From NCBI GenBank assembly GCA_963971405.1, contig OZ020489.1, positions 6,386,001 through 6,450,000 of the forward strand: DNA of 64,000 nucleotides, in the 5' to 3' direction. Source of the DNA: Psococerastis gibbosa (Eukaryota; Arthropoda; Insecta; Psocodea; Psocidae). This document shows positions 50,101-62,000 of this stretch, piece by piece (position 1 is the stretch's first letter; every line of letters starts with the position of its first letter). The notes below the pieces were generated by a model that searched no databases, was not told where the DNA came from, and saw only the letters and a list, made by a program, of their open reading frames with translations. A program made the position numbers and the translations under genes.

Positions 50101-50295
50101 AAACCTCTGAAACATGTTTTCTGTTCTAATATTTTTGACAACTCTACGATTGATATTTCATGAGGCTTTTGATTTTTACACCTGTAAGGCTTCTCCCCCT
50201 CCAATTGTCCCTCCGTATGGATATAAACAATTAGCCTTACCTGTTGAGTTCTGAAGTATTTTCCCCTGGAACTCCATATTGTGAATAGGTTCCAT
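44617..50295 (-). CDS. Very-long-chain fatty acid elongase A (ELO family), 5 exons
   Basis: This is an ER 3-ketoacyl-CoA synthase that condenses malonyl-CoA with long-chain acyl-CoA. Exons in order: 50241-50295, 48422-48606, 47601-47844, 46106-46242, 44617-44784. Introns are GT-AG, 789 nt in all, 262 residues. The family motifs are complete: KAVDLLDT (119-126, family KxxExxDT, with D for E), HVYHH (142-146), NTTVHLIMYTYY (172-183, NxxxHxxMYxYY) and TAMQLVQ (203-209, TxxQxxQ). Hydrophobic stretches near 30-50, 65-80 and 212-255 fit a multi-pass protein. The start is the first ATG of a small exon whose phase-1 donor gives the family's DV/DP before the first membrane segment. An acceptor at 50310-50312 (minus strand) implies an untranslated exon upstream. 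The C-terminus KLS has only one lysine of a retrieval motif. It is a tandem paralogue of elongase B. Confidence 0.95.
44815..45085 (+). repeat. Repeat family B, copy 3, in elongase A intron 4
   Basis: This is nearly the same sequence as 38370-38645, including the CACTACTACTACTA end. It begins about 30 bp from the last-exon acceptor of elongase A. Confidence 0.75.
45190..45605 (-). repeat. Repeat family B, opposite half
   Basis: GTCTGCTTTCAGCATTTCTG, CTTGAGGCACCCTAAG, GGTGGACCTCCTAATTATTG and GCTGTGCACATTACCAAGC follow the order of the right half of 10390-11345. Together with 44815-45085 it forms a large foldback. Confidence 0.7.
45628..45850 (-). mobile_element. tRNA-derived SINE, copy 5
   Basis: Inverted full-length copy: AAATAAATAAATAAAT tail at left, head at right (CAACCTTTCGGGTGAAAGTT). 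It lies in elongase A intron 4, in sense with that gene. Confidence 0.85.
46485..47337 (+). mobile_element. Repeat family E, copy 2
   Basis: Same TIRs as copy 1 (CTTTCCAATTTAT / ATAAATTGGAAAG), about 850 bp. It has a poly-G run at 46571, a poly-C run near 47072 and a CAGA tract (about 47160-47215). It lies in elongase A intron 3. Confidence 0.8.
47885..48000 (-). mobile_element. LINE tail fragment
   Basis: Read on the minus strand, the sequence matches the ending common to RTE-like tails here (GGGAGGAGTGGAGGAGGTGG, then GCTGCAAACCAATCG and a GAAGAAGAAG end). It lies in elongase A intron 2. Confidence 0.55.
48140..48370 (-). repeat. Repeat family B, partial
   Basis: CAGCTTTCAGCATTTCTAC, GCCTGGCGTGGGGAGTGAGT, CACCTCGGGGAGAAGGGGAG and TTACCAAGTTTTCTGCAG follow the family B order. 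It lies in elongase A intron 2 and reaches within 55 bp of exon 2. Confidence 0.7.
48946..49118. mobile_element. Palindromic MITE in elongase A intron 1
   Basis: The outer arms (48946-48974 and 49091-49118) share GTATTCCACTGGTCAATTTT and its inverse. The inner arms (48977-49004 and 49047-49074) share AGAGTCTGCTACCATATTAT and its inverse. Part of the inner sequence (CTACCATATTATAACTTAAT) also occurs at about 3660-3680. Confidence 0.85.
49577..49835 (+). repeat. Repeat family A, most complete copy
   Basis: ATTACTCGTGACTTCGTGGT, then TTAATAAACAAAAAATAAC, CAAATAATCGTTAAGAAATT, and CTGAGCGCTTTCGGCAAGAA. The end (GCGATTTGAGACTTGC) matches 25345-25375 inverted. Confidence 0.75.
49845..50190. repeat. 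Dispersed repeat family F, inverted copy
   Basis: This is the inverse of 2880-3240: TAAAGAGCAAATCAGAGTAC here matches the end of that copy, and ATTGATATTTCATGAGGCTT its start. It lies in elongase A intron 1, 50 bp from the exon 1 donor. Confidence 0.65.
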
Positions 50296-50529
50296 AGCGC
50301 TGGATAGCACTGTGGATGACAAAAAATGACCCTAAGTTCAGGTACAGGGGAGTTACGGTGTCATGTGAAGGCCAAAACCTATGGCTATACTTAAGTTTAA
50401 ACGGTGCCACAATCCAAATGGCGTTGACTATGTTTTGTACACTTTAATACCTACTGTGTTATTATTATACACCTTTGGGTTAAACAGGTATCTGTGGGTC
50501 TACTGTGCCGTTTAGTATTAACTTTTTCT

Positions 50530-50620
50530 TGGGAGTTAAAAATGTAAACAAAACTATTTTGAATAGCACTCTCCATTCTAAAATTATCTTGTTTACATTT
50601 GTAATCCCAGGTATTGATTG
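50530..50620 (-). mobile_element. Remnant of palindromic MITE family G1
   Basis: GAATAGCACTCTCCATTCTA and AAATTATCTTGTTTACA are the inverse of the core of the elements at 19602-19772 and 62481-62637; the terminal repeats have gone. Confidence 0.6.
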
Positions 50621-51090
50621 AAAATAAGTGTAACTGTCATTTTCTGAATATTTAACCTACAGTTGGTTTTCGTAGGCTAAAGGTGTGCGACATGCTGATT
50701 TCTATGTATATTTGTTAGGTACTGTTCATGGCGGGTAAAAACGGGCTAAATCGTTAGGCGAAATAAAAATATGAAATCTACGCGGTTTTTAAATAGTAGA
50801 ATATAGAATTCCCTGATTTTGGTGTGTTCCTGTAACTCTATTAAATTTATGGTGATTTGAGATTAACATAATACTGTGGTTTATTTTTTAATACCGCCAT
50901 TAGTACGGTGTTAAAATATGCGCGGGCAATTCAAACTAATTAATTATTGGAATTTTTCAATTGAAGGAAATACTAATAAACATTAAAATGTACAGGTAGC
51001 ATTTTGAAATATAATAAGAATTTTAATTGATGTGTCTACATCTATGCGATCCTATAGTACAAAGAACCGGTCCGAGTTTACTCGAACATA

Positions 51091-51953
51091 CTTTCCAATT
51101 TATAAATTAGTAGATAGACTTAATGTGAAATTTCATAGTAAATAATTTCCGTATGGTTAAATTTCAGATCCCTCGAAGGGGGGGGGGGCACCTCAATATA
51201 TTAAAAACCCCTTAAAACTCAATTGTATATTCTGGAACGAACAGACCAATACATTGTAACAGTAGTAACAATGACACATGGCACGTATGGCATGTATTGG
51301 AGCGTGAATTTTCCATAATTGCTTCAAAAAATAATTTTTTGTACAGAACCAAATATTTTTTTGGGAAGCAACCTGTCCCGTTTTTGTTACTCTATTGAAC
51401 ACCTAAAACATACCTGAAGATAGAAATCATCGATAGAAAGGTTCCACAGAAAAATTATTTTTTAGTCATTTTTCATCATGAAAATTGAGTTATTTTTATT
51501 TTTTTACTCCCAGAAGCAAACTATGAAGGGGAAAGCGACCCCCTGCATTTTGTTAACATTAATAACGACTACAATATATGAATTTAAAAGAAATCGTTGG
51601 AGCCGTTTTTGAGAAATAGTTTTTTTAGACATTTTTTTTTTTAGTTTTTAGAGAACCCATTCAAATTGGGTTAGCCCAAAATAAAAAATATTGGTCCCAA
51701 GATATGATTTTTGTGAACCTACATGCAAAATTTCATCAAAATCGGCCCAGTAGTTTGCCCGGAAATCAATGAACAGACAGAGAGACAGACAGACATACAA
51801 TACAGACAGACAGAGCGACAGACAGATATTTCGTAAAAACCACTTTTTTTGGGTTCCTGGGACCTCAAAACGTGATGTAAATCCGTTGAAATCTCGGAAT
51901 CGAAAATTTCGACCATCACAAAGCTTTCCTTATACTACGTATAAATTGGAAAG
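51091..51953 (+). mobile_element. Repeat family E, copy 3
   Basis: About 860 bp with the same TIRs, a short poly-G run (51179-51189) and imperfect CAGA tracts (51772-51825). It is closest in length to copy 2. Confidence 0.8.
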
Positions 51954-52926
51954 CAATAATAGTGTAGTTATGTAGTGAAATGTAGCACATCTGGAAAGTT
52001 CAATTCTAACTACTGTAAAGTCAAAAAAATTCCCAGATTCTTGATTCTCTTATTTCGCTTAAAGAGGAAGGTTGCCTCTTCAACCTAAGTCAATTTGCGA
52101 GGGCAGTTGGAGATTTTAAATTTGTGTGGCTTGCAGAGGACAGAGTTCCGGCAAAGAAGGATGAAAAAGCAAGATATTTTCAAATATATAGTGAAGAGGA
52201 CATCGTCAGCAGGATCGGTCCGATATCCCAGCAACCACCGCGATTTTATTAACCCTGAAAATTGTAGTTATCAAATATAATAACAGATAGGATATGAGAA
52301 TGAACCTACATCAGCTGACTTAGTTTTACTCAAATTTATTTCACAAATTTTCAATTTTAGCATCTTATCAATTTACCGATTGCAAAGTGTTCATCAACAA
52401 ATTTTTATCAGCGAGTAAAATAATGTTCTTTGCTATAAAATTAATCGTTAAAAAATAAGTTTACAAAAAATAGGAAACAAACTTTGCATATCAGAGAGCT
52501 TCTATAGTATAATAATGGTCGATAAATTTGACTCATCGGTTAATAATTTAATTTTCGTAAAACCCCCAGTTTTCCTGGTTTATTTAAAAAAAAAAAAAAA
52601 ACATGGGTTTCTTATGGGGGGGGGGGGGGTAGGGGGCTATAGCCCCAATGAACGCCCCCGTTCTTTTCCTGTTCGGTCAAATTATTGTTTTTATGGTTTA
52701 TTTAGGTGTTATCGTAAAGTTATTTATAAACGAGATAAAATCGACGATAAAGGTTTTAAATTTAATTATTCTTAAAATGTATTCTGTGTACGCGCTTGCA
52801 CTGTAAAATTAGGCAAAGGTCCTCCCGGGCCTATTAATAATTCAAAAAAATTCCTCTTGGTATACTTCCTATAATATTAAAATAATACTCGAAATTATTT
52901 AAACAATTGATAAAGTTTTTACGTAC

Positions 52927-53070
52927 CTGTTACAGCTAGTAACGTCAAGCCCAGCTGCCTTACGCGTATTGTCTGCGACCTTCGCTATGATGCCGAGTAC
53001 CAACTGTGCTTATTTGGTACTGTTCTGATTTACATTTGCATTCAAACCATCTTCTATGGCACATATTGTT
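52927..53070 (-). other. Candidate untranslated first exon of elongase A
   Basis: On the minus strand a good donor (TGTAACAG|GTACGTAA, exon end 52927) has no coding frame attached, and elongase A exon 1 begins with an acceptor. This could be the leader exon. The 5' limit is unknown and I see no TATA box. From 51954 to 52926 there is only AT-rich sequence, with a poly-G run at 52617-52629. Confidence 0.25.
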
Positions 53071-53134
53071 CTGTTGTACGATAATATAATAATTCAAAAG
53101 GGTGTTTCATTCGCTAATACAATACCTAAAATAT

Positions 53135-53540
53135 GTAAATATTGACTTTTTGTTATGTTACTAAACCAACCTAGCCATGGACGGATACAGGGAGGGGGGC
53201 AGCTGGGGTAGCTGCCCCCCCCCCCCCCGAAATTTGGCAAATTTATTGTAAATTAATTTATTACGCTCTGATTTAATCGATCCTACATATATCTTTCCTA
53301 TTTTGACCCACAACTACCCCCCCCCCCCCCAAATGGGCTGGATCCGTCCTTCTTCAACCTACCGGCCTAGCGGCGTCAGGGCTATAAAGCTCTCTCTTAC
53401 ACTCAACTAGGAAGGCCCGGGACCGCTTCACCCCCGAAGTCCTCCGAGGCAAAACCAGAAAATTAAGCAAGTGTGAGACTCGAACCAACCACCTTTCGAG
53501 TGAAAGTTGGAGTCTCTACCACTACTCTACATGTCCTGAT
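53135..53540 (-). mobile_element. tRNA-derived SINE, copy 6, split by a nested element
   Basis: The SINE is inverted. Its tail-side part ends at CCAACCTAGC (about 53176) and resumes at CAACCTACCGGCCTAGCGG (about 53356). Between them lies a foreign block of about 180 bp. Confidence 0.85.
53177..53355. mobile_element. Poly-C-bearing MITE nested in SINE copy 6
   Basis: The ends are roughly inverted (ATGGACGGATAC at left, GCTGGATCCGTCC at right), with two runs of 12-14 C inside (about 53215-53229 and 53319-53330). CAACCTAGC/CAACCTACC on either side may be the target-site duplication. Confidence 0.7.
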
Positions 53541-53639
53541 GTGATATCTAGTGAGTTGGCCACCTGTTGTTGAGAATAGAGAGAGAGATGCGAGTAAAGT
53601 AAATGTACACTATTGGTTAATGTTAAAGCGCTTATTCCA

Positions 53640-53830
53640 CCTACGTTAATAGTAAATAGTAAATGTGGTATTGACGGACCTTTCCAGTTTTACTTTGTGG
53701 CATAGTTAAAATTGATCAATGATCATAGAGTAAAATCACGCGCTGCAAACAATAACAAACTAAAATGGCGTCATGGAATATGTTAAGTACAAACATTTTA
53801 TATTTTATTGTTTATAAAATAATTTTCATC
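53640..53830. repeat. Foldback family D, partial copy
   Basis: AATTGATCAATGATCATAGA and ATGGCGTCATGGAATATGTT are the family D core (see 20040-20435); the arms are mostly gone. Confidence 0.6.
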
Positions 53831-53889
53831 CATTAAACAGATCGGTGAAGGTCGATCAAATCAAATCAAATCAAAAAGCTGTATATTTT

Positions 53890-54830
53890 TACAAGTTTTT
53901 TTTTACAATTATAGGGGTGACTTACCGCAGGACTAGTCCGTGTGCGGTTTAGGCTTTTATACAAATAACTCAATAACTACAAATAACTGTATGGAAACCA
54001 AAGTTGAATTATGCTTGTTTTGTTGTTGTGTTAGTATATTAGTATAATCACGTAGGCTTCCATCGCCGGAGTCTGGTGAGGAGACAAAGGGATGCGAGCT
54101 AATAGGCCGTGGTCGATCCGCTCGTACTCCTCCGTCACCTCATGTTAGTGTATTAGTAATTAGTAATATGTTAGTATTGTGTGCGTAAAAGATTGGAGAT
54201 ATTCTGTGTGTTATTTATTTTTTTGTCTATCTTATGCATCTATTTCTTGTTTTACCCATATTTTTAATTGTTTTTTGAATGCTGTCATGTTTTCGATTGC
54301 TTTTAAATTTATGTTTAATCTGTTGTAGTGTTTTATTCCTACGTATTGCGTTTGGTGTTGTATTAGTGTGGTTCTTGCACGTTGCTGCAGCAGTGGGCGT
54401 GTGTGCTGCCTTCTTGTATCATAGGGATGTTCATATAGGGGTATTATGTGTCTATTTTTTGTATTTCAATTATTGATTCTTTTATAAATAACTATCTGAT
54501 CGAAAGTACTTCAGCTGTTTGGAACAGTTCTGTTGTTGGGTGTCTGTTGTCTACTCTGTAGATAATTTTTAGGATTTTTCTTTGTACTACATTCAGCTTC
54601 TCTATCACATTTTGATATGCTCCTCCCCATGCAGTTATTGCATAGCTCAAGTGCGATTGCACTATTGCGTAGTAAATAATTTTGTTTAGTTTAATGCTGA
54701 CTATGTTTCGCAATTAGACGAAGTTATGTAGTGTCTTCTTTAGTTTTTTTGTCGTGAGTATTATTTGGTGGTCCCATTTTAATTTTTCATCTATGATTAT
54801 TCCTAATTTTTTACTGCTGTTAAAATGCGT
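53890..54830 (-). mobile_element. LINE 3' part (same family as 35125-36290), inverted
   Basis: On the minus strand, 54492-54713 reads [20 protein letters not shown], then [19 protein letters not shown] and [20 protein letters not shown], matching the decayed part of the TRABD intron 2 LINE. Further on, the CGCACACGGACTAGTCCTGC block matches 37430-37452. Confidence 0.8.
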
Positions 54831-56046
54831 AGGCCTAAAACCCCACTATTTTGCGTTTATATTTTCAAATTTTTCCCCCGGGGGAGACCCCCGGACCCCC
54901 ATCTTCGGGTTAAATGTAATATTATTTCTATACTTTCTAAACCGTCGTAATGATATCATCGCATTTTAGTCCGCATATCCGCAATATGTTATAAACCTGT
55001 GTTCGCACCGAAGCTGAACCCTCCAATTTTGATGTGCCTATGCTATCATAGTATATACGAGTAACACCATAACCTCTAAGGAATACACTAGATACAATTG
55101 AATTCTCAAGAAGTAAATTTACACTAAATAGGATCTCAGTTGGCACAGCCCCCCCCCCCCCCCCCGAAAAAAAATCCTGGCTACGGGCTTGCTAGGTAGA
55201 CTCCTAGAACCCCCTTCCGATTTGGGGTTTTCTATCTGAGCCCCCCTCTCCGTAGGGTCCCTTATTTCGAAAGGGGCAGTGTGTCCTAATCTTACAACAA
55301 GCCCAAAAATAGATTTAACACTCCTGAGAAAAATACTTTCAGTTCAAAATTTCCCTTCGACGACTTATCACCTACCATACAAATTAAATACCTATAAGTA
55401 TGTAATACTAATTGACGTATTTTTTCAAATTTCTTTTCCATTGAATTGATGTAGACCTATTTCTAGGTATATTTACGAAAATGCCTAGGGTTTCACTATT
55501 TAAAAATCACTGTTTCAGTAAACATATAAGCACCTCTTTAATTAATGCTAAGTATTGTACAGTATAATGTCATTACATAGTACCTATTTTATAATATCAA
55601 TGGCTTTCACGACTGGAGTTGAACCAGGTTGAACCGTTTTACTACTAAGCCTCCGAGGTATTCTCTTCAACCTCTGAAGATGTCACCAAAGAATATGACG
55701 AAACGTCAGGAATAAATGCTGCTGCGACCAGCTAGCCCTGATCACCTTCTTCTTCGGCGCAACAGCACGCAGTGAGGTGGTTCCTCCCCCCCCCCCTATT
55801 CTCGCTCTGTACCTAAGTACGGATTTTGGACATTACGGAGCAGTAGAATCCGGTCCGGGCCAAGGTCGATCTGGAAAGCGTACTTCCAAAATGTTTTGTC
55901 AAAATCTGCGGAGAACATCATCAGTGGCTTTACGTAGACTATTAAGATTGTATCTTGGAGGCTTAGTAGCCTACGTACATATGTACATATCATGTAAATT
56001 AGAGAAGTTCATGTCTCTGTTGGAGTATCAGAATCTGTGCAGCAGC
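54831..56046. other. Between LINE and elongase B
   Basis: Poly-C runs occur at 55149-55164 and 55788-55797, the first beside CTGGCTACGG, the same context as the poly-G repeats at 14541. A repeat shared with 22085-22190 lies at about 55840-55930. The stop of elongase B is at 56047. I see no gene. Confidence 0.5.
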
Positions 56047-59000
56047 CTAATTATCTTTCTTTCCCTTCTTGTTGTAAGTCTGTATGTAAAAATTTCCAAA
56101 CAGGATAATGAGTAGAGAAACAGCGGCTAAACTAAAATATACCAAGGCGTAAGAGCACTGACAGTCGTTCAGCAATAACCAAATTCCATATATAGCGCCT
56201 ACCACAAATTGTATCTGAAAATTACAAAAAAGTCATGATAATTTTTAGGCTATTCAAAGATAGGCAAAAAATACAACAAGCAACGATAATTAAATAGAAA
56301 TGATAGCGCCTAACCACAAGCTAAGTAAGGCAGATAGGTTTGTTTGTTTGTTTTCCAACATCTGCTTTTAGGTTTCTGCTTTGAGCAACCCTGTAAGTCT
56401 GGCGGGGGGAGTGAGCCTGTTTGTTAACTTGAGGTACCCTAAGGGCAGACTTTTCACCTCGGGGGAAAGGGGAGTTGACTGACAGGATGGACCTCCTGAT
56501 TATAGTGGATTCCGAACCACTTGAGGAACATGGTAAAGTCACAGGATTAAATCGGAGGTGACCAGGACTCGACACGCACTTAGACTGGCTGGTATAATCT
56601 CTGCACGTTGTCATGTCCCACTATGTTCCTCTGCCAACGCTGTGCACACTACCAAGTTTTCCGCAGTTTGGAACAGCCTCTGAGCTGGTTGATTCAACAT
56701 GGTATTTGGTTGGCAGATAGGTGGCATTTTTCAAATTGTCGTAGAAATACCTAATCAATTTTTATAAATTTAAGATGTCCGATTTGCTATTAATATAGGC
56801 CTACGTCGACTTACCAGCTGAATTTTGGTTAAATGCTTCTTCCACGAAGTGTATTTGGCATATTTCGGACCTAGCGCTGTTATAAAATAGTAGGTGTACA
56901 TTATCAGATGGACGAAAGTGTTCAGCATGGAGCATATCTGTAAGGACGGGTCTGAAACCAATCAATAAATGATAAAATTATCAGGTGGATGAAAGTGTTC
57001 AGCATGAAGCATATCTGTGAGAACGGGTCGGAAACCAATCAATAAATGATAACATTATCAGGTGGATGAAAGTGTTCAGCATGAACCATATCTGTGAGAA
57101 CGGGTCGGAAACCAATCAATAAATGATAACATTATCAGGTGGATGAAAGTGTTCAGCATGAAATATATCTGTAAGGACGGGTCTGAAACCAATCAATAAA
57201 TGATAAAATTATCAGGTGGATGAAAGTGTTCAGCATGAAGCATATCTGTGAGAACGGGTCGGAAACCAATCAATAAATGATAACATTATCAGGTGGACGA
57301 AAGTGTTCAGCATGGAGCATATCTGTAAGGACGGGTCTGAAACCAATCAATAAATGATAAAATTATCAGGTGGATGAAAGTGTTCAGCATGAAGCATATC
57401 TGTGAGAACGGGTCGGAAACCAATCAATAAATGATAAAATTATCAGGTGGATGAAAGTGTTCAGCATGAAGCATATCTGTGAGGACGGGTCTGAAACCAA
57501 TCAATAAATGATAACATTATCATGTGGATGAAAGCGTTCAGCATGAAATATATCTGTGAGGACGGGTCTGAAACCAGTCAATAAATGATAACATTATTAG
57601 ATGGACGAAAGTGTTCAGTATGGAGCATATCTGTAAGGACGGGTCTGAAACTAATCAATAAATGATAACATTATCAGGCAGATGGATGAAAGTGTTCATT
57701 TACCATTTTGAATGTCCAGAGAAGAGATGAAACGTCTTTATTAAAGTATATTCAAAACATGGCACCCCCAGGCAGTACTCCCAGTCACTGAACGACAAAA
57801 TCTAATCACTTGCAGCCCTATTGTGGCGATTTGAAAGAAGAAAGAAAGAAAATTGTCTTTATTTTCCATGTGTTCGAATTTTTTGGCCTTACTCTTACAA
57901 TTAACCCACAATATTGTTACAAAAATACTACAATATTATTATAAAAATAAATAAATAAATACATTTCTACACAGATTTGGGTATAACGTAACGTTTTAAA
58001 CAAAAAAGTGCAAATAAGCGGGAAATTCAAATTGATAAATTGATCCTTGGCTATAGTTTTGGTATTTTACAATTTTTTCTCCCTTAGATGTAGACACATT
58101 GAGACACATTAATTTTTCTTACTTTTAATTTTTTTATAAATTAACAAAGCAAGTTATTGAAGATTTGGCTCATGTAGGTTGTATAATGCCTAATATAATA
58201 GGAAATATTACATTTTTGGTACATTAGTTCTTCTATAAAAACCAGTGGGGACTAAAATTTCGCGTATTCTGAGATTTTTGGAAAAACTATAAAACCGAAA
58301 AATAAAAATACCCGATTATATGATGCACGAAGTAGTCTTCTATGACTTTTTGTACTTAGCATGTCCTCTTAATTAAAATTCTTATTATATTCCAAAATTC
58401 TATACCTGTACATTTCATTGTTTATTAGTAGCCTATTTCCTTTAATTATAAAACATTGCAACCATTCTCTTGTATTCCAGTAATTTTGAATTTCCCGCGC
58501 ATTTTGCACTCTTTTGTTTAAAATAATTGAATCAATAGCTAACACAGTGGGGGTTTATTTTAACACGTCACGTGGCACATTTCTAATGCGGTATTAAAAA
58601 TAAACCGTGGTATTATATAAAGCCCGGCGTTACGTTTATCCCAAATCATAATAGGGCTGCTGGCGATATAAAATGTCGCCCAGTTTGTATATTATTTTAT
58701 GTTCTATTCAAAAATTCTATACATGTACATTTCATTGTTTATTAGTAGCCTATTTCCTTTAATTATAAAACATTGCAACCATTCTCTTGTATTCCAGTAA
58801 TTTTGAATTTCCCGCGCATTTTGCACTCTTTTGTTTAAAATAATTGAATCAATAGCTAACACAGTGGGGGTTTATTTTAACACGTCACGTGGCACATTTC
58901 TAATGTGGTATTAAAAATAAACCGTGGTATTATATAAAGCCCGGTGTTACGTTTATCCCAAATCATAAATATAAAATGTCGCCCAGTTTGTATATTATTT

Positions 59001-62000
59001 TATGTTCTATTCAAAAATTCCCAATACCTATAGCTATGTGAGCTCTACTCTCTAAATTATAATAGTAAGAAAATACCTTGTATGTATTTGAAGTAAGCAA
59101 AGGCGACCGAAATTACGGTAGCGTGATGGTAGATGTGCAAGAAACTGATCTGCCTATTCCTTTTCCTCAGAACAATGAACACGGTGTCGCACAGGTCAAA
59201 GATCTTGGCTAAGAAGTACAAATAGGCGATATGGGCCATGTTAGGGTGGAGCTGCTGAGGCGAGCCCAAAGGTCTGCATGGCGATGTGAAGGTGGGCATA
59301 ATACCATCCAGTAGAAATGGCTGAAACATACGGTAGGCAACATTGGCATAAATTTTAATGATTTTGGGGACTAAGTTTATTGACCTTTTTAGGGAGATTC
59401 ATCTATCTATTGAGATTGTGACCAATGTTCCACTTTCGGAAAATTTCTTCACAACTTTTCATTTCATGACCCCCTGAGCCTAAAACCACCCTCCGTTCAA
59501 AATGTTATATATATATATATATATATATAGATACATAATTATGAATTATACACTGTACAATATACTAGTATATCAATCAATCAATCAATCTTTGTCCATG
59601 ACCCACCAAGGTGGGATAGACGGCGTCCAAAACAAAAAACATCTAGAACAGAAACAAAAAATTTCATGCGGAAGCATACGTTAGATGGGGGGAGGGGGGA
59701 GGTTATGTTTGAGCATCCCAGCTTATTTCCCTGAACTCGCTCAAGCTGTACAGTGGACATTCTTTAATTTTCCTGTATATACTGTATATATATGTATATA
59801 TCGATTTTAGGAAACACTTCCGTAAATATTATCCGATTTTGATAAAACTTGGCACAAAAATTGATCACAGAAATGCCTTGATCGAGTTCGTTAACCAGCT
59901 TGATCCACTATTTAGTTACAAGATGGCGGCCGATTGAAACCTTGTATAATTCATATCTCAGTTAATATTGGTCGCAGAGGAATGAATTTAAATCTGACTG
60001 AAAGCCCGTATTACTATCTACGATAATGATAATCGACACTTTTTACGACAATTTCAAGATGGCGTCCAGCCTAAGTAAAAATAATTTAAAAAGTAAAAGT
60101 TCATAGTCGTCATTGTTTGGAACACAAGAGTGTTTTGGGTGTTGATGTTGTGGTCGGGAAAATAATGAAGTATATTTTATTGATGTGACAACGTCTAATA
60201 AATCAATGAGCGCTGGCTGGAATACTAGGTGCATGTGCGAAAATTGTGACGTCATGCGTGATGTTCGTGGGTGATGTTGGTGGGTGATGTTGGTGGATGA
60301 TGTGCATTCGTAACGAGGGTCTGTAACGCGGGTTTAAAGCAGATGTAGTAGGTCTATCTCAATTTAAATTACATACTCATGTCTTCGTCTATTCTTCCTC
60401 TTTCAGGCCATGCTATATTTGTTAAGAAAGGGCAAGGGGTTTGGCTTTGGGGGTGTGAAACTTGAGGAGGTGCGCCCAAATTTGGTCCGAATTTGCCGAT
60501 TTTAATAGAAACAGGCCCTTCTCGGCCGCGTTTTTGGGAATGTTAATATCTATTTGAAAACTTCAAACTACTTTAGTTCTTTTCCGCCTTTCTTACTCTT
60601 TCCCGACATGTATTCAGTTTTACTATCCGTCTCTTCGTTCAGGCTCAGGTGAGTATATAAGCCTTTCGTGTTTCGGCGGAAAATAGGTTCAAAGGGTACT
60701 TTTCAATTTACATGCATAGAGTAAAAAATTCCAAAGCCTGCAATTTTCAACCGAAATTAATTTTTAATCTCTCATTAGAAGCAGTATGAATTAAGGTTTC
60801 AAACGAGTATAAATACATATTTTGAAATTCACCGCATCACCCGTTAAACATGAGTGGAATACAAATTTGGTAAAAAATGACGCATTTCCAGCAATCCCAT
60901 TTGAATTGCATGGGTGGGTTTAAAGGAATTTTTATGGGCTGATTTGGAAGGCATATGTTAATTTAAATTATGTCCATGTCTTTGTCTATTCTTCCTCTTT
61001 CAGGCTATTCTATATTTGTGGTGATCAAGAAAGGGGTTTGGCTTTGGGGTTGTGAAACGTCACGGGGTCACGATTTTCAACAAAAATAGGCCTCTTTCGG
61101 CCGCGTTACTATCTATATAAAAAATTCAAACTACTGAAGGGCTTTTGAGGTTTTCCACATTTCTTTCTCTTTCCAGCCATATATTATTTAAGTTAATTGG
61201 TTAATTAAGTTTAAGTTAATTTTGGCATTGGCGTTGTCACGTTAAATTATCGTCCGTAAACCGACTTTACAACCGACTTACAGACAACCAATTTTTTTTA
61301 TTACATAGGCTGATCGGCCTGAGCCTAAAGGTTTTTTTTCTTTATTGCTGGTACTGTTTCTTACCTGTACAAGAATGTAGATGGCTGATGCGATTTGTAG
61401 CAGGTTGTATACTTGCAGTAAGCCTTTAAGTTCGAAGGGCTCTCTATTAGCCATAAACGAAGGACCCAGCCATAACACAAATAACAGGTATGCGATAACT
61501 ATCGAGATGGAAGGAACGGGACTTCCCATCAGCCAAAAAGCGTCAATTTCTGTGCAATAAAAAATGATATATTAGAAAGAAAGAAAATTGTCTTTATTTT
61601 ACAAGTGGACGAATGTTTGGTTTATCGGCTCACTCTTATACGAACAATTAACCCATTACCGCAGAGGTAGAATACATATAGATAGTATTTTGTCTCTGAT
61701 AGTTTGTACAGTATTTAACTTACATGTAAATTATAGAGGGTTCATGACGTATTCAGTGGTAATTTCAAGCTATTTACATGACATTATTGCATACTAATGG
61801 AGAATAGAGGAGAATATGATGTTTGCCATACTTAATGAAATAAGAAAAATACTTCTCAAACCTATAGTGTTGGGTATGCTGTTGTACCGTACAACTTGTA
61901 CGGAAGTAAATTATGGCACATTTATGAACAGAAAAAAAAGCTAGAAGCGTTCAAGATGTGGCGCTCTTGCTATAGAAGAATTTTGAAAATATATGGTGAT

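Noticed and set aside
56904-57710. CRISPR-like array or satellite
   Set aside because: The units are continuous 77-bp tandem repeats with no unique spacers, and they derive from an adjacent exon of a eukaryotic gene.
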